64,000 nucleotides of DNA, taken from Cheilinus undulatus. Lineage: Eukaryota > Chordata > Actinopteri > Labriformes > Labridae. Both the position numbers and the translations under genes were made by a program. The DNA lies in assembly GCF_018320785.1 (NCBI RefSeq), contig NC_054886.1, positions 32,657,732-32,721,731 on the forward strand, read 5' to 3'. The notes under the pieces are model-generated. The model made no database searches. It was not told where the DNA came from and saw only the letters and a program-made list of their open reading frames with translations. Shown one piece after another: positions 1 through 33,989 of the stretch (its first letter is position 1; each line of letters begins with the position of its first letter).

Positions 1-1095
1 TAAATATCAGTCTACATCAGCTGTAAATATCAGTCTATATCAGCTGTAAATATCAGTCTATATCAGCTTTATAACAGTCTATATCAGCTGTAAATATGTC
101 TATATCAGCTTTATAACAGTCTATATCAGCTGTAAATATCAGTCTATATCAGCTGTAAATATCAGTCTATATCAGCTGCAAATATCAGTCTATATCAGCT
201 GCAAATATCAGTCTTTATCAGCTGTAAATATCAGTCTATATCAGCTGCAAATATCAGTCTATATCAGCTGTAAATATCAGTCTATATCAGCTGCAAATAT
301 CAGTCTTTATCAGCTGTAAATATCAGTCTATATCAGCTGCAAATATCAGTCTATATCAGCTGTAAATATCAGTCTATATCAGCTGCAAATATCAGTCTAT
401 ATTAGCTGTAAATATCAGTCTATATCAGCTTTATAACAGTCTATATCAGCTGTAAATATGTCTATATCAGCTGTAAATATCAGGCTATATCAGCTGTAAA
501 TATGTCTATATCAGCTGTAAATATCAGGCTATATCAGCTGTAAATATCAGTCTACATCAGCTGTAAATATCAGTCTATATCAGCTGTAAATATCAGTCTA
601 TATCAGCTTTATAACAGTCTATATCAGCTGTAAATATCAGTCTATATCAGCTGTAAATATCAGTCTATATCAGCTTTATAACAGTCTATATCAGCTGTAA
701 ATATCAGGGTATATCAGCTGTAAATATCAGTCTACATCAGCTGTAAATATCAGTCTATATCAGCTGTAAATATCAGGCTATATCAGCTGTAAATATCAGT
801 CTACATCAGCTGTAAATATCAGTCTATATCAGCTGTAAATATCAGTCTATATCAGCTTTATAACAGTCTATATCAGCTGTAAATATCAGTCTATATCAGC
901 TGTAAATATCAGTCTATATCAGCTTTATAACAGTATATATCAGCTGTAAATATCAGTCTATATCAGCTTTATAACAGTCTTTATCAGCGGTAAATATCAG
1001 GCTATATCAGTTGTAAACATTGGGCCATAACGGCTGTAAATACCAACACAAATTGTCTGTAAATATCGGCTTTAATGGACTGTAAATATCAGCCT
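1..1095. repeat. 23-bp minisatellite with a CAGCTG core
   Basis: About 45 tandem units fill the first 1.1 kb. The usual unit is 23 bp and reads TAAATATCAGTC then TATATCAGCTG. A shorter variant replaces the start by a TTTATAACAGTC block and recurs at intervals, so there is a higher-order pattern. Units decay after about 1000. Nearly every unit carries the palindromic E-box CAGCTG. The array begins before the window. No gene is seen in it. Confidence 0.95.
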
Positions 1096-2129
1096 ATATC
1101 AGTTATAAGTATCGGTGATAATATTGTTATAATATCCAATATCATGCATCCTTAAAAAATAAAGACAAGACAATGAAAAGCTCCTCTAGCTGCCAGTTAC
1201 ATGCTAATACCAACATTAGCTGCTGCTCGACTGCTATCCTCCTCATTCTGAATGTGATAACACCCTGAAGCTTTCATGTGTTATTCAAAGTACCATATGC
1301 CATTCGGTCTGATATTTATTGTGTTATAATCTGTAACTTGCTGACATTATGAAGGTAATGTCTGCTAAATTCCCTGATCTCAAATATTAAGTGTATTGTT
1401 TTATGTTTGTTAGTTTTAAGAGGTTTGTACTTACTTGAGTGAATCATGATCGATATTCTTTTGTCGGTTTGACCTTTTCTCCTCTTAATCCCTCCTCCTC
1501 CTCCTCTTCTTCTGCTCCAGATTTTCTTTTATGGGCTCTTTTGGGGTCAGTGATGATTTCTCAACATTCAGTTGCATCGAGAGAGTTGGTGTGATGCATT
1601 AGGTGGGAAATGGCTGAGACAGAAACAAAGGGAAAGAGAGAGAGAGTGAGAAAGAGAGACAGAGAGGCAGGTGGGCGGAGGATATAGAGAGGTTGAAGGT
1701 GAGAAAAAAGATATGAGGAGGATAGAGTAAAAGACAGAAGAGAAGGCCAAGAAAGGACAGATACCGATTAGAGATAATTTTTCCACCTCTGTTACGGTGT
1801 GACAAAAAAAGTATTATTATTAATGTGGTAAAAGAGAGTTAGAGAGCGAGTGGAGAGAGATTAAGACAAAGAGAGGAAGTGAAAGAATGACGTCTGTCAA
1901 ACCACAAAGCATCCGTCTTTGAGAATCCAGGAAGAAAACACGCTAAGACAACCATGTGACTTCAAATCATCATAACATACAAGTTAATCTGGAGATTTAC
2001 TGGGTAGGACCTTCAAACAAACTAACCAAAAAGGAAAAGTGGCCAACACAGTTTGTAGACTACTGTTTAAAAAGTACTGTTCCTGAAATGAAATGTCCAA
2101 ATCAATTTAAAAAAATGACAACTACAGTG
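1096..2129. other. Non-coding interval with a purine-rich tract
   Basis: No exon is recognised. 1616-1890 is rich in GAGA/AGAGAG on the plus strand, an imperfect purine tract, and it produces long but meaningless reading frames on the minus strand. The remainder is AT-rich unique-looking sequence. Confidence 0.6.
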
Positions 2130-3935
2130 TTTTACAGAGCCTATAAAAAGTATTCATCTTCTTAGATGTTTTACCCTTTAACTGAATTCATAAATAAGTC
2201 ATGGACAATCTAATTTGGCTTTTTTGACAAAAAAAAAAAAACAATGCCAAAAGACTATTCTTCTTTGCAAAACTCTTCAAGCTCTGTCACGTTGCACAAG
2301 AAAAGGCATGAACAGCGCTTTTCAAGTCAAGCCACAAATTCTCTACTAGATTGAGGTGTGGCCCTGACGTGGCCACTCCACAACATTCCCCTTGTTGTCT
2401 TTGAACCATTTCTCCTTAGCTTTCGGTTTCAAGTCGTAATTCTCTAGCAGACTGAATAAGATTGTCCTCCAGGATTTTTCTAGATTCAATTCACCCTCTC
2501 CCTTTATGAGCCTTCCAGGGCTGGCTGCTGAGAAGCATCCCCACAGCATGATGCTGCCACCACCTTGCTCCACAGTAGGGATGGTGTGTTTATGGTGATG
2601 TCAGTGTTTGGCGTCTTGTCTGATGACCAAAAATTGGTCTCTGGCACCTTTATTTTGGGGGTCGCGGGCTGAAAAGGTTGAGAACCCCTGTTCTACTTGA
2701 CATTGGAGTCCAAAGAAAGTCCAAGAAAGTTCTTGGACCCAAGAACTTTCTTTCTCTTGACCATGGAGTCTCCCACATACTTTTTGGTGAACTCTAGACT
2801 AGATTGAATCTGAGTTTTCTTCAACAGTGTCTTTCTCTTTGCCACTCTCCCATAAAGCTCTGACTGGTGAAGAACCCGGCCAACAGTTGTTGTCTGCAGA
2901 GTCTTTCCCATCTCAGCTGCTGAAGCTTGGAACTCCTTCAGAGTAGTCATAGGTGTCTTGTGGTCTCTCTCACTTGTCTGTGAGGGCGGCCTGATCTAGA
3001 CTGTTTTTTAAGGAGTAAATCCTTAGAAAACAGTCAGATTCTTTACAAGGTCATTGTGTCAGCTGGTATGACGTGAGCCTGACATACTTGCTACAGCGTG
3101 GCTAACATCACAAGCTAGCACTGCCAGCCTTCGTTCCTCTTTGCAGATTAATATCGAGCTTTGATGAGTGGCCTCTTTTCACTTCGGTTGAGTATTTATA
3201 CGTGAGTTCAACCCTTGACAGCCTACATACCACTCTATTTCCATTTACTACTGTTATACCCCACTGTTCCTGCTACATGCTAACCACTAAGCTACCACTA
3301 AACTTCTCATATTTACATCCAGTGAAGTGTCGTGGGAAAGCTCAGACAGAAAGGAAGCGGCCATTAACTGAAGCTACAGCGGCCTCTAGTGGCAGGAGGT
3401 TCATTACAGTTTAAAAGAGCATCACAGACAGGGATTGGGTAATTAGTTTGACCGACTCTTAAATCTTGTTACGGCTGATTTGATAAACAAATTCAACCTC
3501 GCACATCCCTGATCTAGGCAGATTTACACATGTGCCACATTCCTGCCATTTCTTGATGATGGATTTAACTGACCTCTGCGGGATGTTCAGAGCCTTGGGT
3601 ATATTTTTGTATTCATGTTTTTCTATACTCTGAGTTGCTTGGGGTGTTCTTTTGTCTTTATGGTGTAATGGTAGCCATGTTATTTGATTAACCTGAGACT
3701 GGACCTTCCAGCGAGGTGTCTTTATACTACAATCACCTGAGACACATTCACTGCACTCAGAGGATCTCCTGACTATCGCCAGTTGGCTTGACCTCTGTTG
3801 AATTAGGTCAGTCACTTTAAAGGGGGTGAATATTTTTGCAGTCACTTATCTTACCTTGCATGTTTTTCTTGTTGACATTTTTTTTTGTAGAAACCTGTTT
3901 TCACTTTGACATTAAAGCTAAATTATAGTGACCAT
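2130..3935 (-). mobile_element. Tc1/mariner-like element, broken and interrupted
   Basis: Reading the minus strand, pieces of a Tc1-type transposase follow in order: a helix-turn-helix part near 3459-3845 (contains SIIKKWQECGTCVNLPRSG), a middle part at 2693-2950, and a catalytic-domain part at 2346-2573 (contains [13 protein letters not shown], then KWFKDNKGNVVEWP). Frames shift and stops occur, so it is dead. The outer ends resemble those of the copies at 15641 and 27170 (a motif like GTGAATATTTTTGCAGTCACTTA). A foreign hAT end sits at 2636-2693, and about 3005-3450 looks like further inserted sequence. Confidence 0.8.
2636..2693 (-). mobile_element. Solo end of an hAT-like element
   Basis: The reverse complement starts CAGGGGTTCTCAACCTTTTC and continues through GGTGCCAGAGACC. 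It closely matches the left end of the hAT-like element at 45418-45705. Only one end is visible here, embedded in the Tc1-like element. Confidence 0.6.
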
Positions 3936-4070
3936 AACTGATTTATAAAATCATTTTAAGAGTAAAAAGAACAGGCAGTCGTTTGACTGAGGAGCTGAAA
4001 TGTGAGTCTCATAAAAGAAGGAACAGAGGAGCTGAAATGTGACATTTCTCGTCTCTCCTGACTGACTCAC

Positions 4071-4151
4071 CTCTTTCTCTCTGTCAAACTCTTCGGCTAG
4101 AGCAGTGAGGAAGTTTCTGTGTGCTGCTGTGTCTCCGCGTCCCTTCCTCAT
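4071..4151 (-). CDS. Candidate first coding exon, unidentified gene
   Basis: On the minus strand an ATG in a favourable context (GAGGAAATGA) opens 27 codons, starting MRKGRGDTAAHRNF and ending EEFDREKE, followed exactly in phase 0 by a consensus donor GTGAGT. The surrounding DNA is CpG-richer than average. The charged peptide is not recognised as any family. The rest of the gene would have to lie to the left, through the repeats and beyond position 1. The frame is also open upstream of the ATG. Chance occurrence cannot be excluded. Confidence 0.3.
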
Positions 4152-4238
4152 TTCCTCGATCCCGCTCCTCGGATTTACAGCGACGTGGGAAACAAACGTA
4201 CACTAATGAGGCTCATAACGAACTAATGACGGCCAAAG
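4150..4238 (+). other. tec: Possible non-coding first exon/promoter of tec
   Basis: A CpG-containing stretch ends in GGCCAAAG followed by a strong donor GTAAGG at 4239. It lies about 4.3 kb before the first coding exon of tec on the same strand. Mammalian TEC has an untranslated first exon, so this is a plausible equivalent, placed back to back with the minus-strand candidate exon at 4071-4151. There is no transcript evidence in the sequence itself. Confidence 0.3.
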
Positions 4239-4931
4239 GTAAGGAGATATGTCAACGCTTAATTTATATATTTACGATAACTGCCGTTACGCAAACTGTG
4301 GCTGTGAAGACCGCGGACCAATAAGATTAGGTTCTCATTAACATAAGCTGCAGTTTTACCACAGCGAACTGCTTCAACCTCACATTATTATACGGAAATA
4401 CAGCTAACGTTTGAGTTTTTAAGCTAACGTTTCTCTAACGTCTCTACTGGTGACAGTGCAGAGGTAAGAAACAACATTTAAGAGCCTTAAACTGTCATGG
4501 AACTAGAAACTATCCTGTAAGAATGTATTGTTTGAGTTGCAGCTGTGTTACTTCAGTTAAATTTTGATACTTTAGCGCTGTTTTCTTTGTAATAAAGCAC
4601 ATTCACCTGTAAGCAGGTGTACTGGGAGCGGCTTGATAGTAGCTGCATTCAAGTACTGTGGGACACAAGGACGCCGTGGTTAAAAATTACGACAAATCTA
4701 TATTTTCGGTGGTAAACGCGTAAAATATTGACACAAGGAAAAGTGATATAACATGCAAGTTATCTAGTGCCAAAGCCCTGCATGAGGCTAGTTAAGTAAA
4801 AGCACAGATTAACTTAAGTTACTGTCAGTAGCATAAAGAGTCCAATGTATGGAAGACCAAAGTGGACAACATCCATGAAGTTTTTGTTTGTTTGTTTTTG
4901 TTTAATTGCTTTGATTTAAGTCTTTGGACCT

Positions 4932-5211
4932 TGTAGCGCCACATAATAAATTTTCAATTCATTATCTAATAACGCCACATTTTGTAAGCCACTAAGCAGT
5001 TAGGGTTAGGGCAAGGTAGTAGGGTATACCCTGGAGCCCACCTTAAGTCCTAGAGTTAAGGTTAGGTGTTTAGTCTAGAGCCCTGAAGGGGGGTTAGGTT
5101 TAGGCATAAGTCACTAAGCGGTTAGTGTTAGGGCAAGGTAGTTGGGTAGGGCATACCTTGGAGCCCACACTAAGTCCTATGGTTAGGGTTATTACATAAT
5201 GTGGCGCTACA
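4932..5211. mobile_element. Fold-back MITE-like element, 280 bp
   Basis: The left end TGTAGCGCCACATAAT (4932-4947) is matched by an inverted right end, ATTACATAATGTGGCGCTACA at 5191-5211. Between them lies a two-copy tandem repeat of roughly 80 bp (about 4990-5073 and 5107-5190) rich in GTTAGGGTTAGGG. There is no coding capacity. It resembles a non-autonomous DNA transposon; the target duplication is not clear. Confidence 0.65.
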
Positions 5212-8200
5212 GACCCTAAAGGCACACTGTGTCATGTTTAGCCTTGTTACAAACTTTGTGAAAATGAAACAAAAGATTTATCCTACCCAAGTAAATGAGT
5301 AATCATCTGAATATCCACCGTATTCCTGGGGGGTCTACAGCATAGACATAATATATGTAGACGCCGCATTGGCTTGTGGGCCGTATGTCAAAGCCGCCGC
5401 CATTTTGCCAGAGGCATTCCTGGGCAAGATGCCTCCCTCCTGGGCTGCGTGGGGCTGACAAGATTGTGTGGGATAACATTTCAACCAATAACAAAACCCT
5501 TTATCCCCTATATACCTGCATTTGTTTATGGAAAGGTCTTGCCTCTGGCAATATGGCAGACACATTGACATATAGCGGCAGCAGGCAAACACAGTCAATG
5601 AGGTATATAGTTTTTATGGTCTGCAGTAGCAATGTGCTTGCTAATGCTAGCTAATGTGGGTGGAGCTTCCTTTTCAGTAACAGTAGCAAAAACGATATTC
5701 TTCCAATGACTTACTAAAGGGATTTAGCATTAAGAGCGGTTGTTTTGAAAGATAAATATTTTCGGTAGTAAATACTGCTTCATTTTTGTCAAATCAAACG
5801 TCTTGCTGAAGTTATATAAGCTGAAAGTTATAAATTACATTTTCCGTTATGCTCAGTACCTGTTGTTCTGTTCTTGGTACTAATAATGTGACAAAGTCAA
5901 ATATATGTCTTCAACAACAGTGTTTAAAACATGCTGTTCACTGTCTAAATGCATCGGGGATGTGATTCTGTCAATATTGCTTTATCATTAATTCTTAATA
6001 CAAAATTTGAGCTATGCCAAACTGAAGAGTTGACCACTTAAGTCATGGATAGTAACATTAATATGACTCCCACATTTTAAGAGGGATTAGTTGGAGAAAT
6101 AAGAATTTCGGCAACCCCACAAACTGAACAGAGAAATGTTATCTGAAGGTGGTGTCTAAAGTCCTTTAACAAAATGCGATCATCTATAGCTATACTGATA
6201 TGAAGCTGATAAAGTTGGCTAGCTTAAACATGCTTGTCAAGGTTATCTAAGGTACTTTCTTCACTTTGTCCTTTCTAGTAGAGGGCAGAGAAATAATATT
6301 ATCCTGTTTGAGGTGTAACAGACAAAGTTTACCTATTTTAGTCTCCCAATAACTCTAACAATCACATTTAGTATTTCGTGACAATGCAAAGGACCGGGAG
6401 TTGCACCGCAAAGTATCATGGGAGCTAGGAATAAGGTGGATTAAACTGTTATATTTTTATTAACTTAGAATAAGTCTACAGTCTATGTCTAAAATAACAC
6501 AGTTTGCCACAGTTGCCACAATAAGTATGAATTTTAATGTAGAATTGATGGTTAAATGTCGTTAATATTCCCAGTTTTACACATTATGTCTTCATGTCGG
6601 TGTTAGTATTCCACTTTTTCATGCTATCAAGCAGGCCTGCCAACAGAACTAGCTAAGCCCCTGACAAACCCAGCTGTGATTTATTGATGGTATCAATGCA
6701 TATCAATCAGTCAACCAATCAGTCATTGTAGAATTCATAACCAAAGTTATCTCAGGACACTCTACAAAGAGGGCAGGTTTAGACCGTACAATAGACCAGC
6801 ATTAATCATTAATATTATGATAAAAGGCTACACTCTATAATAAAGAACAGTGTTAATCACCATGAGCACAGCACTAGCAGTGTTTAGAGTGTTTAGCCCT
6901 GTTTATAGTGCCGACACAAACCTTACCTTTAACAGGCAGGCCTGTCGAGCAGACCAGGCTCATGTTGACAGCTCTCTGCTGAAGCTGCACTGAGGGTGGA
7001 AAGGACTAGAGACAGGAGTAGGGGTGGAGGAAGGCAGGAAGAGGAAAGGGACAAGAGAAACAACAAAACAACAAATGAAAGATGAATTTATGGCAGTAGT
7101 GTCCATAAACTTATGTCCCATTTTGTAGGATATAGGTATTATTAGTATTAGCGTTAGCATCAAGAATGGTTAATGAAATACACGCAGATGTGTTGGAATA
7201 GTAGAACTAGTGCTAGCATCCTGGCTAACAGTCTCCTCATTTTGGACCTGAAAAGTGTGTCGAGCTATTATTGGGTTCTGAGGTTGGTTTTATTTATGTC
7301 TTCTACTTTTGAACCCATTTAACGACTTTTTCCATCCATTGCCACTTCTTTTTGCCATTTTTAAGCAAATTTTGTTCATTTTTCCCCTTTTTGAGCCCCA
7401 TTTTCCCACTTTTTAAAACACTTTTTGTCCACTTATGCTACATCTTTTCCAACTTTTTGCCTATTTTAGCTGCCTTTTGCCATTTTTGCCCATTTCCCCC
7501 CGCTTTTGCTGCTTCTTTTTGACAACTTTTGACCATTCTTTTGCCTCTTTAAAGCTCATTTATGCCACTATTTTACCCATTTTTGTTACTTTTTGCAAAA
7601 TTTTGTATTTTTCACCAATATTTTCTACCACTTCTATTTGCCAAATTCTAACACTTTTTTGCCACATTTAATCAATTTTTGCCATTTTTTTTTTGCCATT
7701 TTTTGCCTCTTTCATCCATTTCTTTGACACCTGTTCCTTTTTTTGACATCTTGCTCACTTCTGCCTTTTTATGGCCATTTTTGCCATGTTTTTTCCCCTT
7801 ATTTTTCTTTTAGGAATTTTTGCCCTCTTTTGCCACTTTTTTTTCCCATTTTTGATCTTTTTTGCCCATTTATGCCACTATTTTACCCATTTTCGCTTTT
7901 TTTGGGGGGGGGGTAAAGTTTTAATCAGCCTATTGTCATTTTTTGCCACATTTTCTCAATTTTTTTCTGTTTTCCCCCCAATTTTTGCCCATTTTCATCA
8001 AGTTTTGCTACTTTGTGGTGTTTTTTGCCCTTTTTTTGCACTCCATTCTCCTTCCTCTGACCTAAAAGGAAAATCACAACCAGAAATTTCAGCAGATCAA
8101 CCAGACAATGAAGTAACATTTAAAGTGATGAAGCATTTAATGTTATGCCTTACAGCACTGGTAGACATTCTTTGCTTTCTGCTAAAATCAGGGTTGTCTT

Positions 8201-8570
8201 CTGTAATTCAAGAGGATATTAAGGGATGGGTTTTGTTGCTGTTAATGAGTTAGCTCCATATAATTGTCAAAATAAAGTATGTTCAAAATCTGCAGAAGTA
8301 AACAGCAACATTGATCCAGCAGCAAACAATCTCAAGCTATCTTAGTCAAAGTCAAAATATTTAAAAATTTAAATTCCGAGAAAGGAAAACCAAAACGACT
8401 AGTTATAAGACGCTAAAAGCCTCAGATATTTGGCGTAAATATATAAATATATATGTATACTCAAAAACAGCAGATTTTGGAGGAAAACGATGTTTCTAAA
8501 GCCAAACTTTGTCCATCTTTTGTCAGCTTTGCTTGAGCTGATATAATCCACCAATGTGGGCGGGGCCAGG
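5212..8570. other. 5' flank/putative first intron of tec, no exon seen
   Basis: No convincing coding exon is seen. About 6740-6965 resembles the 3' part of a fish LINE (a GTTATCTCAGGACAC stretch, later CCTTTAACAGG and CAGACCAGGCTCA). 7310-8050 is the T-rich degenerate repeat listed separately. The open frames across these stretches are low-complexity artefacts. Confidence 0.5.
7310..8050 (+). repeat. T-rich degenerate repeat (TTTTTGCCACTTTT type)
   Basis: Runs of T4-T8 are interrupted every 10-16 bases by GCC, CCC or CA, with recurring words TTTTGCCATTTTTG, CCCATTTTTG and GCCACTTTT. The same word family occurs at 48415-48960 (same orientation) and, reverse-complemented, at 45930-46470 and 16165-16350. 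It yields Phe/Leu-rich spurious frames, but no gene. Confidence 0.75.
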
Positions 8571-25111
<16,541 letters not shown>

Positions 25112-26056
25112 CAAATGGACCAATCAGCTGCTTCCACTAATCACGCCAGCTATGTTCTCCCCAGCTTGGAGAGTGCACTTAATTGGTACCAACATTATTT
25201 GGGACTGACCAATCATGTCAAAAGGGTCGACCTATCACAATGGCTGAAGTCTTCCACCAATCAGAGCACAGCTTGAGTAACAACTGTAGGAACTGGCACT
25301 GCTCCTCATATGGGATTTGTTGAACCATTTGTTTCTTTAAGTTTAAGGACTGGACTGCAACATGAGCTGGAAGAGAAATAGAAAACATGTCAGTGACTTA
25401 TTGATGAACACATTAACTCAGATTATTACTTCCTGGATCGTTCCAGTAATCTTGGGATGGCATCAGTGTTTCCTCCAATAGAGTCAATCCTTTAGTCAGA
25501 GATCTGTTCATAAAAAGAGAGAAATTACTGAGTAGTTAAGGAATCTCTACTGGTCATTTCACATTTGCTTGTATGATCTGATCTAATCTTGGTTTGTGAC
25601 AATCAGTCAAAATTTTTATGCTGGGCACTTCTTAATACAGAAGACATTGCAGTACTCAATGTCTCAACTCAATCCGACAAAGTACAACATGATAAACGTG
25701 ATTTGTCTTGTCTGCCATGACAGCCACGCCATGTTTATTCCTAACATGGAAATTTTGGACATTGCATCAAGGACCACTACATCAGGAAATGTGGACTGCT
25801 ACAGGAAGCTGCTGTTCTGTTTGTGCTGCTTACTTGTGATGGACCATGACTATTCTCCGTTATTGACCTTCGTTCCTCTTGACCATGATCCATTCGGAGG
25901 TTAATTTCATCTCAGGGTGTGGAGATGAAGTAGCAGGGAAGAACAGCGAGATTCCCCTGACATTATCTTTTTTGTATTTATATATTATGTTTAAAATCTG
26001 TCAAATATGCCTGAAAACGAGTTTAAAATGACAAGACAATCAAAGAGGAAATTACC

Positions 26057-26062
26057 ATTAAA
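26057..26062 (+). terminator. tec: Possible tec polyadenylation signal (ATTAAA)
   Basis: ATTAAA occurs about 950 bases after the tec stop codon in non-coding, repeat-poor sequence. It would define a 3' UTR of just under 1 kb. It is a weaker signal variant and the downstream element is not obvious. Confidence 0.35.
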
Positions 26063-26882
26063 ACTTTGTAAATGCCGGAATTTTGTATTTGTTTTCTTTT
26101 AACAAAATATCTAGCGCTAGATACCAGAGCTCTAGTTTTCTTTTCATCCATCCATTGTTCCAGGATGCACCAAGATCTACTCAAACTGAAATATCATTAG
26201 ACCTGCTTAAAACTAATTCAGTCAGGTCCAATTTGTCAGGAAACACATTTTGTGGCTTTTAATATTTTACTTTAGTTAGTTATTTGCCTTTATGCCATTA
26301 TTGATCTTTGGTGGTGTGCCTTTTCTGGGATCCCCCAGCCCTTCCAAGAGCCTACGTGGAAAGAGTTAAGCACACGTTCCTGCCTTTCCTGTGCCTACAA
26401 GGAAAGCCTGAGGCAGGGAGAGAAGCAGCAAAAACACTCCGGAGCAAAGCAGGCATCAATGATGGCAGAATGACATCGATTAAGTCAGAAACAGAATAAA
26501 GGAGGAGCTGGGGTGGAGGAGGGCTGCACAAAGTAGCTTGAATAAAGCAGCATGATTACGATTAGCCAATAGCATGCTAAGAGTGAATCAGCTGGCTGTC
26601 AGCTGAAGAGGGCTTGATCAGCTGACCTCGATTATATGGCAGAGCTTGACTCTGTGCCCTAGTCTTATGGTGACCACCATTGTTTAGCTTCAAAACCCCT
26701 TCAAACACAATAGAGAACATCACTGAGACCAATACCATGTTTTAGTCTATGGGTTAAACCGATTTTTAATGATTGACAGTAATAGTGACTTTTTTGGTGG
26801 GCAGCACAGGCAGGTTTGTGTGTGGTTGCATGTGTGGAATGGTGTCAGGTGAAGAGGGGTGATTGTGTGCGTGCAGTCCTGC

Positions 26883-27090
26883 ATAAAAAGCTCGGCTAAT
26901 GTGGAGGGAGAAGTGAGACGTCATTGGATCAGGAGGGGAAAACACAGACGCAGTCAGAAGTCAGCAGGACAGAGCGCCTGTACAGCCAGACAGACGGCAG
27001 AAGAGCAGTTTATAGGAAGTTGGTAGGAAAAGCTTAAGAGCAGTAATAGCTGTTGGTTGGTTTTGATGCAGAGAACTCAGTTCTTCCTCC
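26883..27090 (+). promoter_or_regulatory. coro2a: Putative coro2a promoter and 5' UTR
   Basis: CATAAAAAG near 26882-26890 resembles a TATA box. It is followed by GAGACGTCATTGG, which contains an ACGTCA CRE-like core and an inverted CCAAT box (ATTGG). The downstream sequence runs without interruption to the candidate ATG at 27091. Position and composition suit a tissue-regulated core promoter, but the transcription start is inferred. Confidence 0.4.
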
Positions 27091-33928
<6,838 letters not shown>

Positions 33929-33982
33929 TCCAGCTAAGCCTATACATAGTGGTTCTAGCTTGCCCAATTGAACCACCCAAAC

Positions 33983-33988
33983 AATAAA
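33983..33988 (+). terminator. coro2a: coro2a polyadenylation signal AATAAA
   Basis: A consensus AATAAA lies 55 bases after the coro2a stop codon, implying a very short 3' UTR of about 75-80 nt if used. TG-rich sequence (GTGTGACATCTG, TTTTGTGATGTTTGTG) follows, as expected downstream of a cleavage site. Confidence 0.55.
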
Positions 33989-33989
33989 A

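Noticed and set aside
1..1095. CRISPR-like interpretation of the 23-bp repeats
   Set aside because: Units are directly adjacent with no unique spacers, and the DNA is vertebrate.
1568..1805. Ser/Leu-rich minus-strand open frames
   Set aside because: Produced by the GAGA-rich tract; simple-sequence artefact.
4990..5195. GTTAGGGTTAGGG words suggesting interstitial telomere sequence
   Set aside because: Only a few hexamers, confined to a duplicated segment inside a MITE-like element.
7771..8253. 160-codon plus-strand open frame, Phe-rich and membrane-like
   Set aside because: It is created by the T-rich degenerate repeat and runs past its end without any family resemblance or splice context.
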